Below are positions 51,698 through 61,080 of a stretch of 64,000 nt of DNA, one piece after another. The notes beneath the pieces are model-generated. The model was not told the DNA's origin and searched no databases. It was given only the letters and a program-made list of their open reading frames with translations. Source of the stretch: Candidatus Coprenecus stercoravium (GTDB taxonomy: Bacteria > Bacteroidota > Bacteroidia > Bacteroidales > UBA932); assembly GCA_019116865.1 (NCBI GenBank), contig DXAW01000028.1, positions 28,498-92,497 of the forward strand. The letters run 5' to 3'. Position 1 is the first letter of the stretch; each line of letters starts with the position of its first letter. A program made the position numbers and the translations under genes.

Positions 51698-52813
51698 CTA
51701 GTCTTTCAGATACTTGTCAAGCAGAGGCCGTATCTCATCCTCGGCCACCTTCCGTCCGATGATGCATCCGGTACTGTCCACAAAGACATTCTGCGGTATG
51801 TATTTTACATTGTACATATCCGAAACTGCATTGTCCCAGAAACCCAGATCGGAAACCTGAGGCCATGAAAGTCCGTCCATCTCTATGGCACGCACCCATC
51901 TTGAGGAATCCCTGTCAAGCGACACTCCGACTATCTCAAGACCAAGATCATGATAATCCTTGTATATCTCCACCAGCTGGGGATTGAACCTGCGGCAAGG
52001 CTGGCACCAGCTTGCCCAGAAATCGAGCATTGTCACTTTATTACGGCTGTATATCTCGGAGAAAACCACCGGCTCGCCTTCAGGATTGTTCATCGTAAAG
52101 TCCAGACACTTCATTCCCAGCTGGAGCAAGACTTCTTTCTGGAGCAGGGTGTCCATCGACGCCAATGTCCTGTTGCGTCTGAAACTACGGTCTGCCTTGA
52201 AACGGTTCACCATAAGCTGCGCCGAGTCAATAGGGATATTCAGCAGGTCATTCTCCAGAAAATACAGAGAGAAACTGGAGACAGGCGCCTTGGCTATGTA
52301 TGAGTTCCTTACCGAATCACACTCAGCTGTGAAAGTCTCGTACACCTTCATGGCGGACTCTCTCTCTTCCTGAGACAGCATTCCCATCTGAAGCATCATG
52401 CGGATACTGTCGATACCGTATTTGTCAGCTATCCGGTACACCTCTGCGTTAAGGTCATTGAACATCTGCTGCGCAACGCCTCCGGTAACAGCTGAGAGCG
52501 AATATGCGGTATCTGTTCCGCTGATTTGGTAAGACTCATTCTCCAGATAGACGGACACCATTCCAGGCACTCCGTCAACCACCACCAGGTACTGCTCGGG
52601 AGTATCGACATGTCCTCTGAACTCGAAGACTCCGTCCACAATGTCGACAGTGTCTCTGATAGGGAAATTCCTGTCCCTGTTCATCAGGTAGACTTTTCCG
52701 TTCTTGATATGGTCGCTGTTTCCGGTAATCTTTCCCTTGATGGAATACTGCCTGCTACCGTCACAGGCCGCAGCAAGGATAATGGCAGCTGCGAGGAAGA
52801 GTAATTTTTTCAT
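51698..52813 (-). CDS. TlpA-like thioredoxin-domain lipoprotein with DUF4369-type N-terminus
   Basis: About 371 residues from the ATG at 52813; the track start at 52873 adds 20 residues overlapping the gdhA terminator. The signal MKKLLFLAAAIILAAAC is a lipoprotein type. The N-terminal half (YSIKGKITGNSDHIKNGKVYLMN...) resembles DUF4369. The C-terminal half is a thioredoxin fold with active site WASWCQPCRR and GVSLDRD. It likely reduces or isomerises disulfides in the periplasm. Preceded by its own -7 element and followed by murI in 14 nt. Confidence 0.88.
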   Translation of the reverse strand: MKKLLFLAAAIILAAACDGSRQYSIKGKITGNSDHIKNGKVYLMNRDRNFPIRDTVDIVDGVFEFRGHVDTPEQYLVVVDGVPGMVSVYLENESYQISGTDTAYSLSAVTGGVAQQMFNDLNAEVYRIADKYGIDSIRMMLQMGMLSQEERESAMKVYETFTAECDSVRNSYIAKAPVSSFSLYFLENDLLNIPIDSAQLMVNRFKADRSFRRNRTLASMDTLLQKEVLLQLGMKCLDFTMNNPEGEPVVFSEIYSRNKVTMLDFWASWCQPCRRFNPQLVEIYKDYHDLGLEIVGVSLDRDSSRWVRAIEMDGLSWPQVSDLGFWDNAVSDMYNVKYIPQNVFVDSTGCIIGRKVAEDEIRPLLDKYLKD

Positions 52814-52838
52814 ATTGTCTTCTTTCAGAAATAATGCA

Positions 52839-52846
52839 CAAATATA
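52839..52846 (-). promoter_or_regulatory. Probable -7 element for the tlpA-like gene
   Basis: The minus strand reads TATATTTG (TAnnTTTG), 25 nt before the ATG at 52813 and just past the gdhA terminator. No TTG at the -33 position. Confidence 0.5.
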
Positions 52847-52849
52847 GAA

Positions 52850-52890
52850 AAAATAATAAAAAAGAGACCGCATCCTTATCGGATACGGTC
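52850..52890 (-). terminator. Rho-independent terminator of gdhA
   Basis: In minus-strand RNA GACCGUAUCC (52890-52881) pairs with GGAUGCGGUC (52875-52866), 10 pairs with one U-G and loop GAUAA, followed by UCUUUUUUAUU. Classical shape, 60 nt after the gdhA stop. Confidence 0.9.
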
Positions 52891-52949
52891 CTTTAACTTT
52901 AGGAGGAGAACATCGCTATAACAGATGTAACTCCTGAGGTGCGCCGGAA

Positions 52950-54293
52950 TTAGATGATTCCCTGCTCGAGCATAGCCTGAGCCACCTTCATGAAGCCGGC
53001 GATGTTGGCACCCTTGACATAGTCTACATGACCGTCAGGCTGTGTACCGAACTTAACGCAAGCCTCGTGGATGCTCTGCATGATGAAGTGCAGCTTCTCA
53101 TCAACCTCCTTGGCAGACCAGCTGATGTGTGTAGCGTTCTGGGTCATCTCGAGACCTGATGTAGCCACACCGCCGGCGTTGACTGCCTTACCGGGAGCGA
53201 AGAGGATACCGTTGCTCTGGAACTCATGGATAGCCTCAGGGGTGCAACCCATGTTGGATACCTCGCAGCAGCACCATGTACCGTTCTTGATAAGCTCCTT
53301 GGCATCGTCACCGTTCAGCTCGTTCTGGAATGCGCAGGGCAGTGCGATGTCGCACTTAACGCTCCATGCCTTCTTGCCGGCTGTGAACTTGGTAGCCTGA
53401 GGGAACTTGTCGTTCATATCCTGAACCTTGTTCCTGTTGGAAGCACGCATAACGAGCATGTAGTCAATCATCTCGTCGGTGATACCGCCGGGGATCTCGC
53501 AGACTCCGTCAGGACCGGAGATAGCGACAACCTTTGCGCCGAGCTCCTTAGCCTTTGTAGCGGCACCCCATGCTACGTTACCGAAGCCGGAGAGAGCGAC
53601 TGTCTTGTCCTTGATGTCCTTGCCTGCGTGATGCAGAAGGTGCTGTGTGAAGTAGAGAGCACCGAAACCGGTAGCCTCAGGACGGAGGATAGAACCACCC
53701 CATGTACCGCCTTTTCCGGTGAGGACACCTGTATTGTATTCACGGGCCAGCTTCTTGTACATTCCATAGAGGAAGCCGATCTCACGTCCGCCGACTCCTA
53801 CGTCACCTGCAGGGATATCGGTGTCGGGACCGATGCATTTCCAGAGCTCGAGCATGAAGGCCTGGCAGAATCTCATGATCTCTGCGTCAGACTTGCCGAC
53901 GGGGTCGAAGTCAGAACCACCCTTTGCACCGCCCATAGGCAGAGTTGTAAGGGCATTCTTGAATGTCTGCTCGAAACCGAGGAACTTCAGCATGGAAGGT
54001 GTAACGGCCTTGTGGAAACGGAGACCTCCCTTGTAGGGGCCGATAGCGGAGTTGAACTGAACCCTGTAACCGGTGTTGGTCTGAACCTCTCCCTTGTCGT
54101 CAACCCAGGTAACCCTGAATGTGAAGATACGGTCAGGCTCTACGATTCTCTCGACGATCTTAGCCTTCTCGAACTCGGGATGCTGGTTGTAAACCTCTTC
54201 GATGGATTCGAGCACCTCGCGTACTGCCTGGAGATACTCTTTCTCGTTGCCATACTTAGCCTCAAGTTTGGCCATGATTTCAGAAACTTTCAT
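52950..54293 (-). CDS. gdhA: Glutamate dehydrogenase, hexameric NADP-type
   Basis: The 447-residue protein has YKGGLRFHKAVTPSMLKFLGFEQTFKNALT, LPMGGAKGGSDFDP with the catalytic lysine region, PAGDVGVGGREIGFLYG, and a Rossmann domain (VALSGFGNVAWGAATKAKELG). The length and N-terminal layout fit the about 445-residue hexameric bacterial enzymes, usually NADP(H)-linked. It interconverts 2-oxoglutarate plus ammonia and glutamate. The upstream korAB genes act on the same 2-oxoglutarate pool. Confidence 0.96.
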   Translation of the reverse strand: MKVSEIMAKLEAKYGNEKEYLQAVREVLESIEEVYNQHPEFEKAKIVERIVEPDRIFTFRVTWVDDKGEVQTNTGYRVQFNSAIGPYKGGLRFHKAVTPSMLKFLGFEQTFKNALTTLPMGGAKGGSDFDPVGKSDAEIMRFCQAFMLELWKCIGPDTDIPAGDVGVGGREIGFLYGMYKKLAREYNTGVLTGKGGTWGGSILRPEATGFGALYFTQHLLHHAGKDIKDKTVALSGFGNVAWGAATKAKELGAKVVAISGPDGVCEIPGGITDEMIDYMLVMRASNRNKVQDMNDKFPQATKFTAGKKAWSVKCDIALPCAFQNELNGDDAKELIKNGTWCCCEVSNMGCTPEAIHEFQSNGILFAPGKAVNAGGVATSGLEMTQNATHISWSAKEVDEKLHFIMQSIHEACVKFGTQPDGHVDYVKGANIAGFMKVAQAMLEQGII

Positions 54294-54341
54294 CTTTTTG
54301 TGTTTTAGTTATGTTGTTAAACAATATTCAATACATTCAAG

Positions 54342-55358
54342 TTACTTGACCTCCCATGTGGAACCGCTGTGCAGCAGCTCGTCCATGTTGTGGATAGTGG
54401 ACTTGGCCTTTACCTCCTCCAGCTGGTCCCTGACATTGTCGTCATACGTCTTGTCCGGAACATCCCTGATGACTCCCAGCGCTACCGGGAACTCAGGCCA
54501 TTTCATATCGATAAGCATACTGTGCATTCCCATATCCTGGGTATGAGCATCATGTATCAGTATGTCATCTGCGGTGAAACCGCCTTCCCCGATAGTCACG
54601 ACCTTGAGTTTCTTGTTCTCAAGAATAAGGCCCTTGTCCTTGTTCTTGCCGAAAATCATCCTCTCACCGTGTCTGAGAACTATCGTGCGGTCCTCCTTCA
54701 CTTCCTTGTCGGATATCTCTCTGTGGGATCCGTCATTGTAAATCACACAGTTGACAAGCATCTCCGTCACTGAGCATCCGTCATGTCTGGCCGATGCCAC
54801 GAATATCTCCTGATTGAGCTTCAGCTCCGAATCTATGCTTCGTGCAAAGAATGTGCCGCGTGCGCCCATGACAACGGCTCCGGGATTGAAGGGATGCTCG
54901 ACAGTACCGTAAGGCGATGTCTTGGTTATTTTGCCCAAAGGAGATGTCGGAGAATACTGACCTTTTGTCAGTCCGTAAATACGGTTGTTGAAAAGGACGA
55001 TATTGATGTCAATATTACGTCTGATAGCATGTATGAAGTGGTTTCCGCCAATGGCGAGCGCATCACCGTCACCGGTGGCCTGCCATATAGACAGTGTCGG
55101 ATTGGCAACTTTCATACCTGTCGAGATAGCTGTCGCACGTCCATGGATTCCGTGGAACCCGTATGTGTTCATATAGTAGGGCAGACGGGATGAGCATCCG
55201 ATACCGGACACGAACACGAAACGCTCCATTGAATATCCCAGATCATCAGCCACCTGCGGAAGCGCTCTCTGAAGAGATGCCAATACTGAGTGGTCTCCGC
55301 ATCCGGGGCACCACCTTACTTCCTGATTGCTTTTGAAATCCTGTGCTGTATATTTCAT
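54342..55358 (-). CDS. korB: 2-oxoglutarate (2-oxoacid):ferredoxin oxidoreductase, beta subunit
   Basis: The 338-residue protein has WCPGCGDHSVLASLQRA, the thiamine diphosphate motif GDGDALAIGGNHFIHAIRRN with NNRIYGLTKGQYSPTS, the KorB pattern. With KorA it converts 2-oxoglutarate and CoA to succinyl-CoA and reduced ferredoxin, or runs in reverse. Related enzymes act on other 2-oxoacids; gdhA next door favours 2-oxoglutarate. 11 nt after korA. Confidence 0.92.
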   Translation of the reverse strand: MKYTAQDFKSNQEVRWCPGCGDHSVLASLQRALPQVADDLGYSMERFVFVSGIGCSSRLPYYMNTYGFHGIHGRATAISTGMKVANPTLSIWQATGDGDALAIGGNHFIHAIRRNIDINIVLFNNRIYGLTKGQYSPTSPLGKITKTSPYGTVEHPFNPGAVVMGARGTFFARSIDSELKLNQEIFVASARHDGCSVTEMLVNCVIYNDGSHREISDKEVKEDRTIVLRHGERMIFGKNKDKGLILENKKLKVVTIGEGGFTADDILIHDAHTQDMGMHSMLIDMKWPEFPVALGVIRDVPDKTYDDNVRDQLEEVKAKSTIHNMDELLHSGSTWEVK

Positions 55359-55369
55359 AATCTATCCTC

Positions 55370-57211
55370 CTATAACAATTTATTTACTGCATCCACGACA
55401 TCCTTCACGATGAAGGGCTGTCCCTGCACCTTGTTCAACTGATAATACTGGAATTTCTGGTGTTTTGCGCGCAGATAATTGGCAAACTGACCGGAGTTAA
55501 GCTCGCAGACTATGATCTTCTTGAACTTGGAGAACACTTCCTCAGTGTTGAGAGGAAGCGGGTTGATATAGTCGAAGTGAGCGAGGGACACGCTCTTGCC
55601 CTGCTTGTGGAATTCCTTGACAGCTGTATAAAGGTGTCCGAATGTTCCTCCCCATCCTACGATGAGAACTTCTCCGCTCTCCTCGCCGATAACTTTCAAA
55701 GGAGGTATGTCACGGGCCACCAGCGCCACCTTCTTAGCCCTGGTATCCACCATCATCTGATGGTTCTGGGGGTCGGATGAAATCACACCTGCGGGATTCT
55801 TCTCCAGACCTCCCACCCTGTGCTCCAGACCGGGAGTACCGGGAAGCGCCCAGCGGCGCACAAGCGTCTCGGGGTCGCGCTCGAAAGGAGCGAACTTACC
55901 TCCGCACTCGGACGCATCCTTGATGAAAGGAGGATGTATCTCAGGCAGGTCCTTCATGGAAGGAATCTTCCAGGGCTCGGAACCGTTACCCAGGAAACCC
56001 TCCGAGAGAAGGATGACAGGCATCATGTGCTCCATTGCGAACTTACCGGCATAGAATGCTTTTTCGAAGCAGTCCGAAGGAGAATGCGCTGCCATAACCA
56101 TGATGGGGCACTCTCCGTTACGGCCATAAAGAGCCTGATTGAGGTCTGTCTGCTCCGTCTTGGTTGGAATACCGGTGGACGGACCGCTGCGCTGCACGTC
56201 CACGATAACCAGCGGAAGCTCGGTAATCATGGCCAGACCAAGTGCCTCTGACTTAAGTGAGAGACCGGGACCGGACGTCGTGGTCACAGCGAAGTTGCCC
56301 GCATATGCCGCACCTATGGCGGTGCAGATGCCGGCTATCTCATCCTCACACTGGAGAGTCTTGGCCTTCAGTTCCTTATGAATAGCCAGCTCTTCAAGGA
56401 TGGCTGTTGCCGGGGTAATGGGATAAGAACCGCAGAAAAGAGGCACGCCTGACTTCTCCGAAGCAGCCAGAAGTCCCCATGCAGTGGCCTGGTTACCGTT
56501 GATATTACGGTAAGTGCCTTTTTCCTGCTTCGCAGGCTGCACATAATAGGTGTTGGCTATGGCGTGTATGTTGGATGCGTAATTGAAACCGTCCTTGAGG
56601 ACTTTCTTGTTGGTGTCAATCAACGCAGGTTTCTTCTTGAATTTCTTCTCAAGATATGCGAAGGTATGGTCAAGTTCCTTGTTGAACATGAAGAAGCACA
56701 TACCCAGGGTGAACATGTTTTTGCATCTTACGATGGACTTCATGTCCAGACCGCTGTCCTTGAGGCTTTCCTTGGTAAGGGTGGTGATAGGTGACACGAT
56801 GATGTTACGGTCGCCGATACCGAGTTCCTCGATAGGATTCATGGTCTTGAAGCCGGCCTTCTGAATACCTTTTTCATCGAAGGCGTCCTCATCGAGGATG
56901 ATGGTCGCCGTGGGTTTGGCCCATTTGGCGTTGGCCATGAGAGCAGCAGGGTTCATGGCGACAAGGACGTCGCAGAAATCACCCGGAGTGTTGACCTCGA
57001 TTGAACCTATGTGAACCTGAAATCCGGAGACTCCGGACACTGTGCCCTGAGGGGCGCGTATCTCAGCCGGATAATCCGGGAATGTAGAGATCTCGTTACC
57101 GAAAAGTGCGGATGAGTCGGCAAACAAAGTACCTGTCAACTGCATTCCGTCACCGGAGTCACCGGCAAAACGGATAACGACATCGTCTATATCAATAACT
57201 TTGTGTTGCAT
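55370..57211 (-). CDS. korA: 2-oxoglutarate (2-oxoacid):ferredoxin oxidoreductase, fused gamma-alpha subunit
   Basis: The 613-residue protein is a fusion: an N-terminal gamma domain (VVIRFAGDSGDGMQLTGTLFADSSAL, about 10-190) and a C-terminal pyrimidine-binding alpha domain (GSYPITPATAILEELA; TTTSGPGLSLKSEALGLA; RSGPSTGIPTKTEQTDLNQA). This fused form is usual in Bacteroidota and Actinobacteria. No separate ferredoxin or delta gene is nearby. 11 nt before korB. Confidence 0.93.
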   Translation of the reverse strand: MQHKVIDIDDVVIRFAGDSGDGMQLTGTLFADSSALFGNEISTFPDYPAEIRAPQGTVSGVSGFQVHIGSIEVNTPGDFCDVLVAMNPAALMANAKWAKPTATIILDEDAFDEKGIQKAGFKTMNPIEELGIGDRNIIVSPITTLTKESLKDSGLDMKSIVRCKNMFTLGMCFFMFNKELDHTFAYLEKKFKKKPALIDTNKKVLKDGFNYASNIHAIANTYYVQPAKQEKGTYRNINGNQATAWGLLAASEKSGVPLFCGSYPITPATAILEELAIHKELKAKTLQCEDEIAGICTAIGAAYAGNFAVTTTSGPGLSLKSEALGLAMITELPLVIVDVQRSGPSTGIPTKTEQTDLNQALYGRNGECPIMVMAAHSPSDCFEKAFYAGKFAMEHMMPVILLSEGFLGNGSEPWKIPSMKDLPEIHPPFIKDASECGGKFAPFERDPETLVRRWALPGTPGLEHRVGGLEKNPAGVISSDPQNHQMMVDTRAKKVALVARDIPPLKVIGEESGEVLIVGWGGTFGHLYTAVKEFHKQGKSVSLAHFDYINPLPLNTEEVFSKFKKIIVCELNSGQFANYLRAKHQKFQYYQLNKVQGQPFIVKDVVDAVNKLL

Positions 57212-57242
57212 TGTGTTTATTTGTTTTGTGTGCTTTCTGCTT

Positions 57243-57788
57243 TTACTGGATAGGTGTCTGCGGCAGAGTCTTGTCCGGGGATATGTTCAGCTCGGCCTTG
57301 ACCTGGGCTGTGATATCCATGCTCTGAGCCGCATCGAAATAAGGAACGGCTCCCGTAGAGACATCAAAAACATAAATGAGTCCGTTTGCCTTTCCGACTT
57401 TGGACACGGCGTTATTGGCTTTATTCATGATAGGCATCATCAGCTGCTGCTGAAGATTGTTCATGTCAGCACCGGCATTCTGCTCATACTGCTGAATCCT
57501 TGTCTGAAGATCCTGAAGTTCCTGCTGCTTGGTGGCAAGCACGGCAGGAGTCCAGCTTGCACCCATCTCGTTATATGTACGGTATTTTGTATTGAACTCC
57601 TCCACCATCGCATTATACGTGGCCTCGGTATCCATCCTGAACTGATCCAGTGCAACTCTGGCGGAATCCATATCGTCCATGAGATATATCACTTCCTGCA
57701 TATTGATATGTCCGAACTTGAAGTCCTGTGCCGTCACGACAGCAGCCGCCGAGAACATTCCCAGGGCCAAAACAATAATCCTTTTCAT
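57243..57788 (-). CDS. OmpH/Skp-family periplasmic chaperone
   Basis: The 181-residue protein has a signal peptide (MKRIIVLALGMFSAAAVVTAQ), FGHINMQEVI at the start of the mature part, and a long Gln/Glu-rich coiled region (KQQELQDLQTRIQQYEQNAG), matching Skp/OmpH. It chaperones unfolded outer-membrane proteins to BamA, whose gene is 53 nt upstream. Bacteroidales often have two such genes in tandem; only one is here. Confidence 0.9.
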   Translation of the reverse strand: MKRIIVLALGMFSAAAVVTAQDFKFGHINMQEVIYLMDDMDSARVALDQFRMDTEATYNAMVEEFNTKYRTYNEMGASWTPAVLATKQQELQDLQTRIQQYEQNAGADMNNLQQQLMMPIMNKANNAVSKVGKANGLIYVFDVSTGAVPYFDAAQSMDITAQVKAELNISPDKTLPQTPIQ

Positions 57789-57841
57789 CTTTTTCTATTA
57801 ACTGTTTTTAATTGCGCAAATTTAGTAAAAATTTCCTCTCA

Positions 57842-60361
57842 TTAGAACTGCTGTCCTATCACGAAATGGAAATTGGAGCCGCCTCTTTCCCTACCCTGCA
57901 CCGGATCGAATCCCCAGCCCCAGTCAACACCGAGCAGACCCAGCATCGGAAGCATTATCCTGACGCCGACACCGGCGGAACGCTTGATCTGGAACGGATT
58001 GAAATCCCGGATATCCTCCCAGCAGTTACCGCCTTCGAGAAATGCCAGGACATAGATAGTGGACTGCGGCTGAAGTATCACAGGATAACGCAGTTCTATG
58101 GTGAACTTGTCATAGACGTGACCGACATAGATACCGTCCTCGTTCGTAGGTGTCAGGGAATAATTCTGATAACCTCTGAGAGCTATTATCTCCGAGCCGT
58201 AAGTGTTGTAGCCGGACATTCCGTCACCGCCGACCTGATATCCCTCAAAAGGAGAGTAACCGAGGTTGCGGTTGTAATAGCCCAGATAACCGAACTGAGC
58301 CCTTGTCATCAGCACCAGGTCATCGAAAAGACGGACATACAGCGCTCCCTTGAAAGTCCACTTGTGATACTCAATCCAACGGTACCGCTGCTGGTCTGTC
58401 ATGGAAGCATAGTCGGTGTTCTTGTCCCTAAACAGCGAATAAGGCGGGGTAAGCTGCAGAGACAGCTGGAAATCCGAGCCCTCACGGGGATAAACCGCCT
58501 GGTCCGTGGAGTTTCTCGCCAGCGTTATCTTATAGCTTATATTGTTGGAGCGGCCGGTATCGAACAGGAAGTTGTACCTCCAGTTATGCAGGTTATAGGT
58601 CTGCCAGCTCAGCTCGTGATAAAGCACAAAATAATTGTCAGGCCACTTCAGACGGCTTCCAAGCGAAGCGGCTATACCGTACACCTCGTAATACTCATCC
58701 GTATTCTGATAGAAATAATAGGAGTTGGTCTGACGGGTATAGTACCCGGCGAGGTTGAATGAAGTAGGCTTCTTGCCGAACAGCCACGGTTCTATGAAAT
58801 TGACAGAGGCGGCCGTATAGTACGTACCGTTGGTCTGGAAACGCAGGGAAAGAGTCTGGGCGTCTCCAAGAGGGACCGGCTTCCAGGCTCCCTTCTTGAA
58901 CATTCTGCCAATGGAGAAGTTGTTGAAGCTGACGCCGACTGTACCGACAAACGAATATCCGCCCCAACCTCCTGAAAGCTCAAACTGGGAATTGGGTTTC
59001 TCGGCTACATTATAAGTAATATCCACAGTATTGTTCAGCTGGTTGGGTATCACCGAATAACCTCTGGTATGATCCAACGCCTGCTCGGGGTCGAAGTTTC
59101 CCATCGAGGCTATTTCCCTGAGCGAGCGTTCCAGCATGGACTGACTGTACAGATAGCCCGGCTTTGTGAAAAGCTGGCGGCGCACCACTTTCTCGTTTGT
59201 AATGGTGTTGCCGCTTATGATTATCTTGTTGAATGTAGCCGGCTTACCCTCCACTATACGCAGCTCCACATCAACGGAGTCACCCACTATATTTGTCTCC
59301 ACGGGGACGAGATTGAAAAAGATATAGCCCTGGTCCGCGTAAAGAGTATGGACGTCCATAAACTCCTTTTTAGGGTCTCCGAACAGCCTCTTCTGCAGAT
59401 TGACCACATCATAGACATCTCCTTTTTTTATCATCAGGATATTGTTCAGCTGCTCCGCAGTGTAAAGAGAGTTGCCTGTCCACGTTATATTCCGGAAATA
59501 ATACCGCTTGCCCTCGTCTATGACTATCTTGATGCCAAGCCGGTCCGGCTCTATATAATATATGGAGTCACTGACTATGCGGGCGTCCCTGAAACCGGCC
59601 TCATTGAAGACGCTAATCAGAGACTGCTTGTCCGTCTCGTATTCCTTTTCGTTGAACTTCTTGGTCTTGAATATATTACGGATACGCATATCCCTGGTCT
59701 TGGCCATCGAGCCGACCAGCTTGCCCTCCGGGACATGGTCATTGCCCTCGAATACTATGGTCTTTATCTTGACTTTGGACTTGCGGTCCACGACAAATGT
59801 CACTCTCACCGCATTGCTCACCATCGTATCCCTGACCTGAACCACATCAACGTCGGCATTGATAAAGCCTTTCTCCTTGAAATAATTCTTTATTATCCCC
59901 ACGGACGAGCGCAGCACATAATCCGAAAGCGGCACTCCGCGTCTGAGATTGAGCCTGTCCTGCAACTCACTCTGCTCGGAGTTCTTGATGCCCTGGAAGT
60001 TCCAACGGGAAACCCTCGGCCGCTCCTGGAGGCACAACGCCAGATAAACCGTATCTCCGGAGGACGACAGGGAGTCTATATTAAGGGAGACATCCGAAAA
60101 ATGTTTCTGTGCCCACATCTTTTTGACCACCGATGCGGTCTGGTCACTCGGGATCCTGACAGTAGAGCCTATCTGCAATCCGGTCAAAGCGATTATCTGC
60201 TGCTCTCCAAGAAATTTCACGCCCTTAATCCTGATGCCGCCCAGCACATAGTCCCTCGGATGCCGATAATCCACATCCACGCCGGAACTTTGAGCGCATA
60301 CCGCCCCCGTCATGAGCAACAGCAGAACAGCAGAAAGCAATAACCTCCTAATAGACATCAT
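57842..60361 (-). CDS. bamA: BamA outer-membrane protein assembly factor
   Basis: The 839-residue protein has a signal peptide (MMSIRRLLLSAVLLLLMTGAVCAQ), about five POTRA repeats over residues 30-430 and a C-terminal 16-strand barrel (from about 470) ending NFHFVIGQQF, an aromatic-terminated OMP signal. The GYQVGGDGMSGYNTYGSE and IALRGYQNYS region corresponds to the conserved loop-6 area. It inserts beta-barrel proteins. It overlaps uppS by 4 bp (ATGA). Confidence 0.95.
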   Translation of the reverse strand: MMSIRRLLLSAVLLLLMTGAVCAQSSGVDVDYRHPRDYVLGGIRIKGVKFLGEQQIIALTGLQIGSTVRIPSDQTASVVKKMWAQKHFSDVSLNIDSLSSSGDTVYLALCLQERPRVSRWNFQGIKNSEQSELQDRLNLRRGVPLSDYVLRSSVGIIKNYFKEKGFINADVDVVQVRDTMVSNAVRVTFVVDRKSKVKIKTIVFEGNDHVPEGKLVGSMAKTRDMRIRNIFKTKKFNEKEYETDKQSLISVFNEAGFRDARIVSDSIYYIEPDRLGIKIVIDEGKRYYFRNITWTGNSLYTAEQLNNILMIKKGDVYDVVNLQKRLFGDPKKEFMDVHTLYADQGYIFFNLVPVETNIVGDSVDVELRIVEGKPATFNKIIISGNTITNEKVVRRQLFTKPGYLYSQSMLERSLREIASMGNFDPEQALDHTRGYSVIPNQLNNTVDITYNVAEKPNSQFELSGGWGGYSFVGTVGVSFNNFSIGRMFKKGAWKPVPLGDAQTLSLRFQTNGTYYTAASVNFIEPWLFGKKPTSFNLAGYYTRQTNSYYFYQNTDEYYEVYGIAASLGSRLKWPDNYFVLYHELSWQTYNLHNWRYNFLFDTGRSNNISYKITLARNSTDQAVYPREGSDFQLSLQLTPPYSLFRDKNTDYASMTDQQRYRWIEYHKWTFKGALYVRLFDDLVLMTRAQFGYLGYYNRNLGYSPFEGYQVGGDGMSGYNTYGSEIIALRGYQNYSLTPTNEDGIYVGHVYDKFTIELRYPVILQPQSTIYVLAFLEGGNCWEDIRDFNPFQIKRSAGVGVRIMLPMLGLLGVDWGWGFDPVQGRERGGSNFHFVIGQQF

Positions 60362-61065
60362 TCGGCGTCGTTCTTTTTTTCAATGGTCACCTGATCTCCC
60401 GTCTTACCGAAACGACGGCTACGGGAGGAATACTCGTCAAGAGCTTTTTGGAACTCGGTTTTGCGAAAATCGGGCCAAAGAACAGGCGTAAAATAAAATT
60501 CAGTATAAGCGCATTGCCACAACATGAAATTGCTTATGCGCTGCTCTCCGCTTGTACGTATCAGCAAATCCGGATCCGGAATCCCCGCCGTGGCAAGATA
60601 GTCGCTGAAATGTCCTTCCGGAGCACCGGAGGCCGCAAAACGTCCGGCAGCCTGCTCTATGTCCCACTTCCCGCTGTAACTTAGAAATACGATAAGTGTA
60701 AGTCCCGTATTGGCGGATGTCTCCTCCATAGCCTCATCGATGTCCTCGTTGAGAGCTTCGGAAAGACGGCTGCGGTTGCCGATAACCACAAAACGTATAT
60801 TGTTTTTCTTGAACACAGGCCGCTCATTGAGTATTGAGACAGCCATAAGATGCATCAGTTCCGAGACCTCGGCATCAGGACGGGACCAGTTCTCCTCGGA
60901 AAAGGCGAAAAAGCTCAAATACCGGATGCCCTTCTCCACCGCATACTCGGTACATGCGCGGACACTCTCCGTGCCCTCGTGATGTCCGAATACACGCTCC
61001 TTGCCGCGCATCTTCGCCCATCTTCCGTTACCGTCCATTATTATCGCCACATGTTCAGGAATCAT
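60358..61065 (-). CDS. uppS: Undecaprenyl (isoprenyl) diphosphate synthase
   Basis: The 235-residue protein has HVAIIMDGNGRWAKMRG with the catalytic aspartate, FFAFSEENWSRP and DLLIRTSGEQRISNF, the UppS motifs. It makes the C55 lipid carrier for cell-wall and surface glycans. It overlaps bamA by 4 bp and starts 15 nt after nadK. Confidence 0.96.
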   Translation of the reverse strand: MIPEHVAIIMDGNGRWAKMRGKERVFGHHEGTESVRACTEYAVEKGIRYLSFFAFSEENWSRPDAEVSELMHLMAVSILNERPVFKKNNIRFVVIGNRSRLSEALNEDIDEAMEETSANTGLTLIVFLSYSGKWDIEQAAGRFAASGAPEGHFSDYLATAGIPDPDLLIRTSGEQRISNFMLWQCAYTEFYFTPVLWPDFRKTEFQKALDEYSSRSRRFGKTGDQVTIEKKNDAE

Positions 61066-61080
61066 ATTCTGTCGTTTTAA

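Noticed and set aside
59069-60343. 424-residue plus-strand ORF inside bamA
   Set aside because: Antisense shadow of the POTRA region of bamA, no domain, no promoter.
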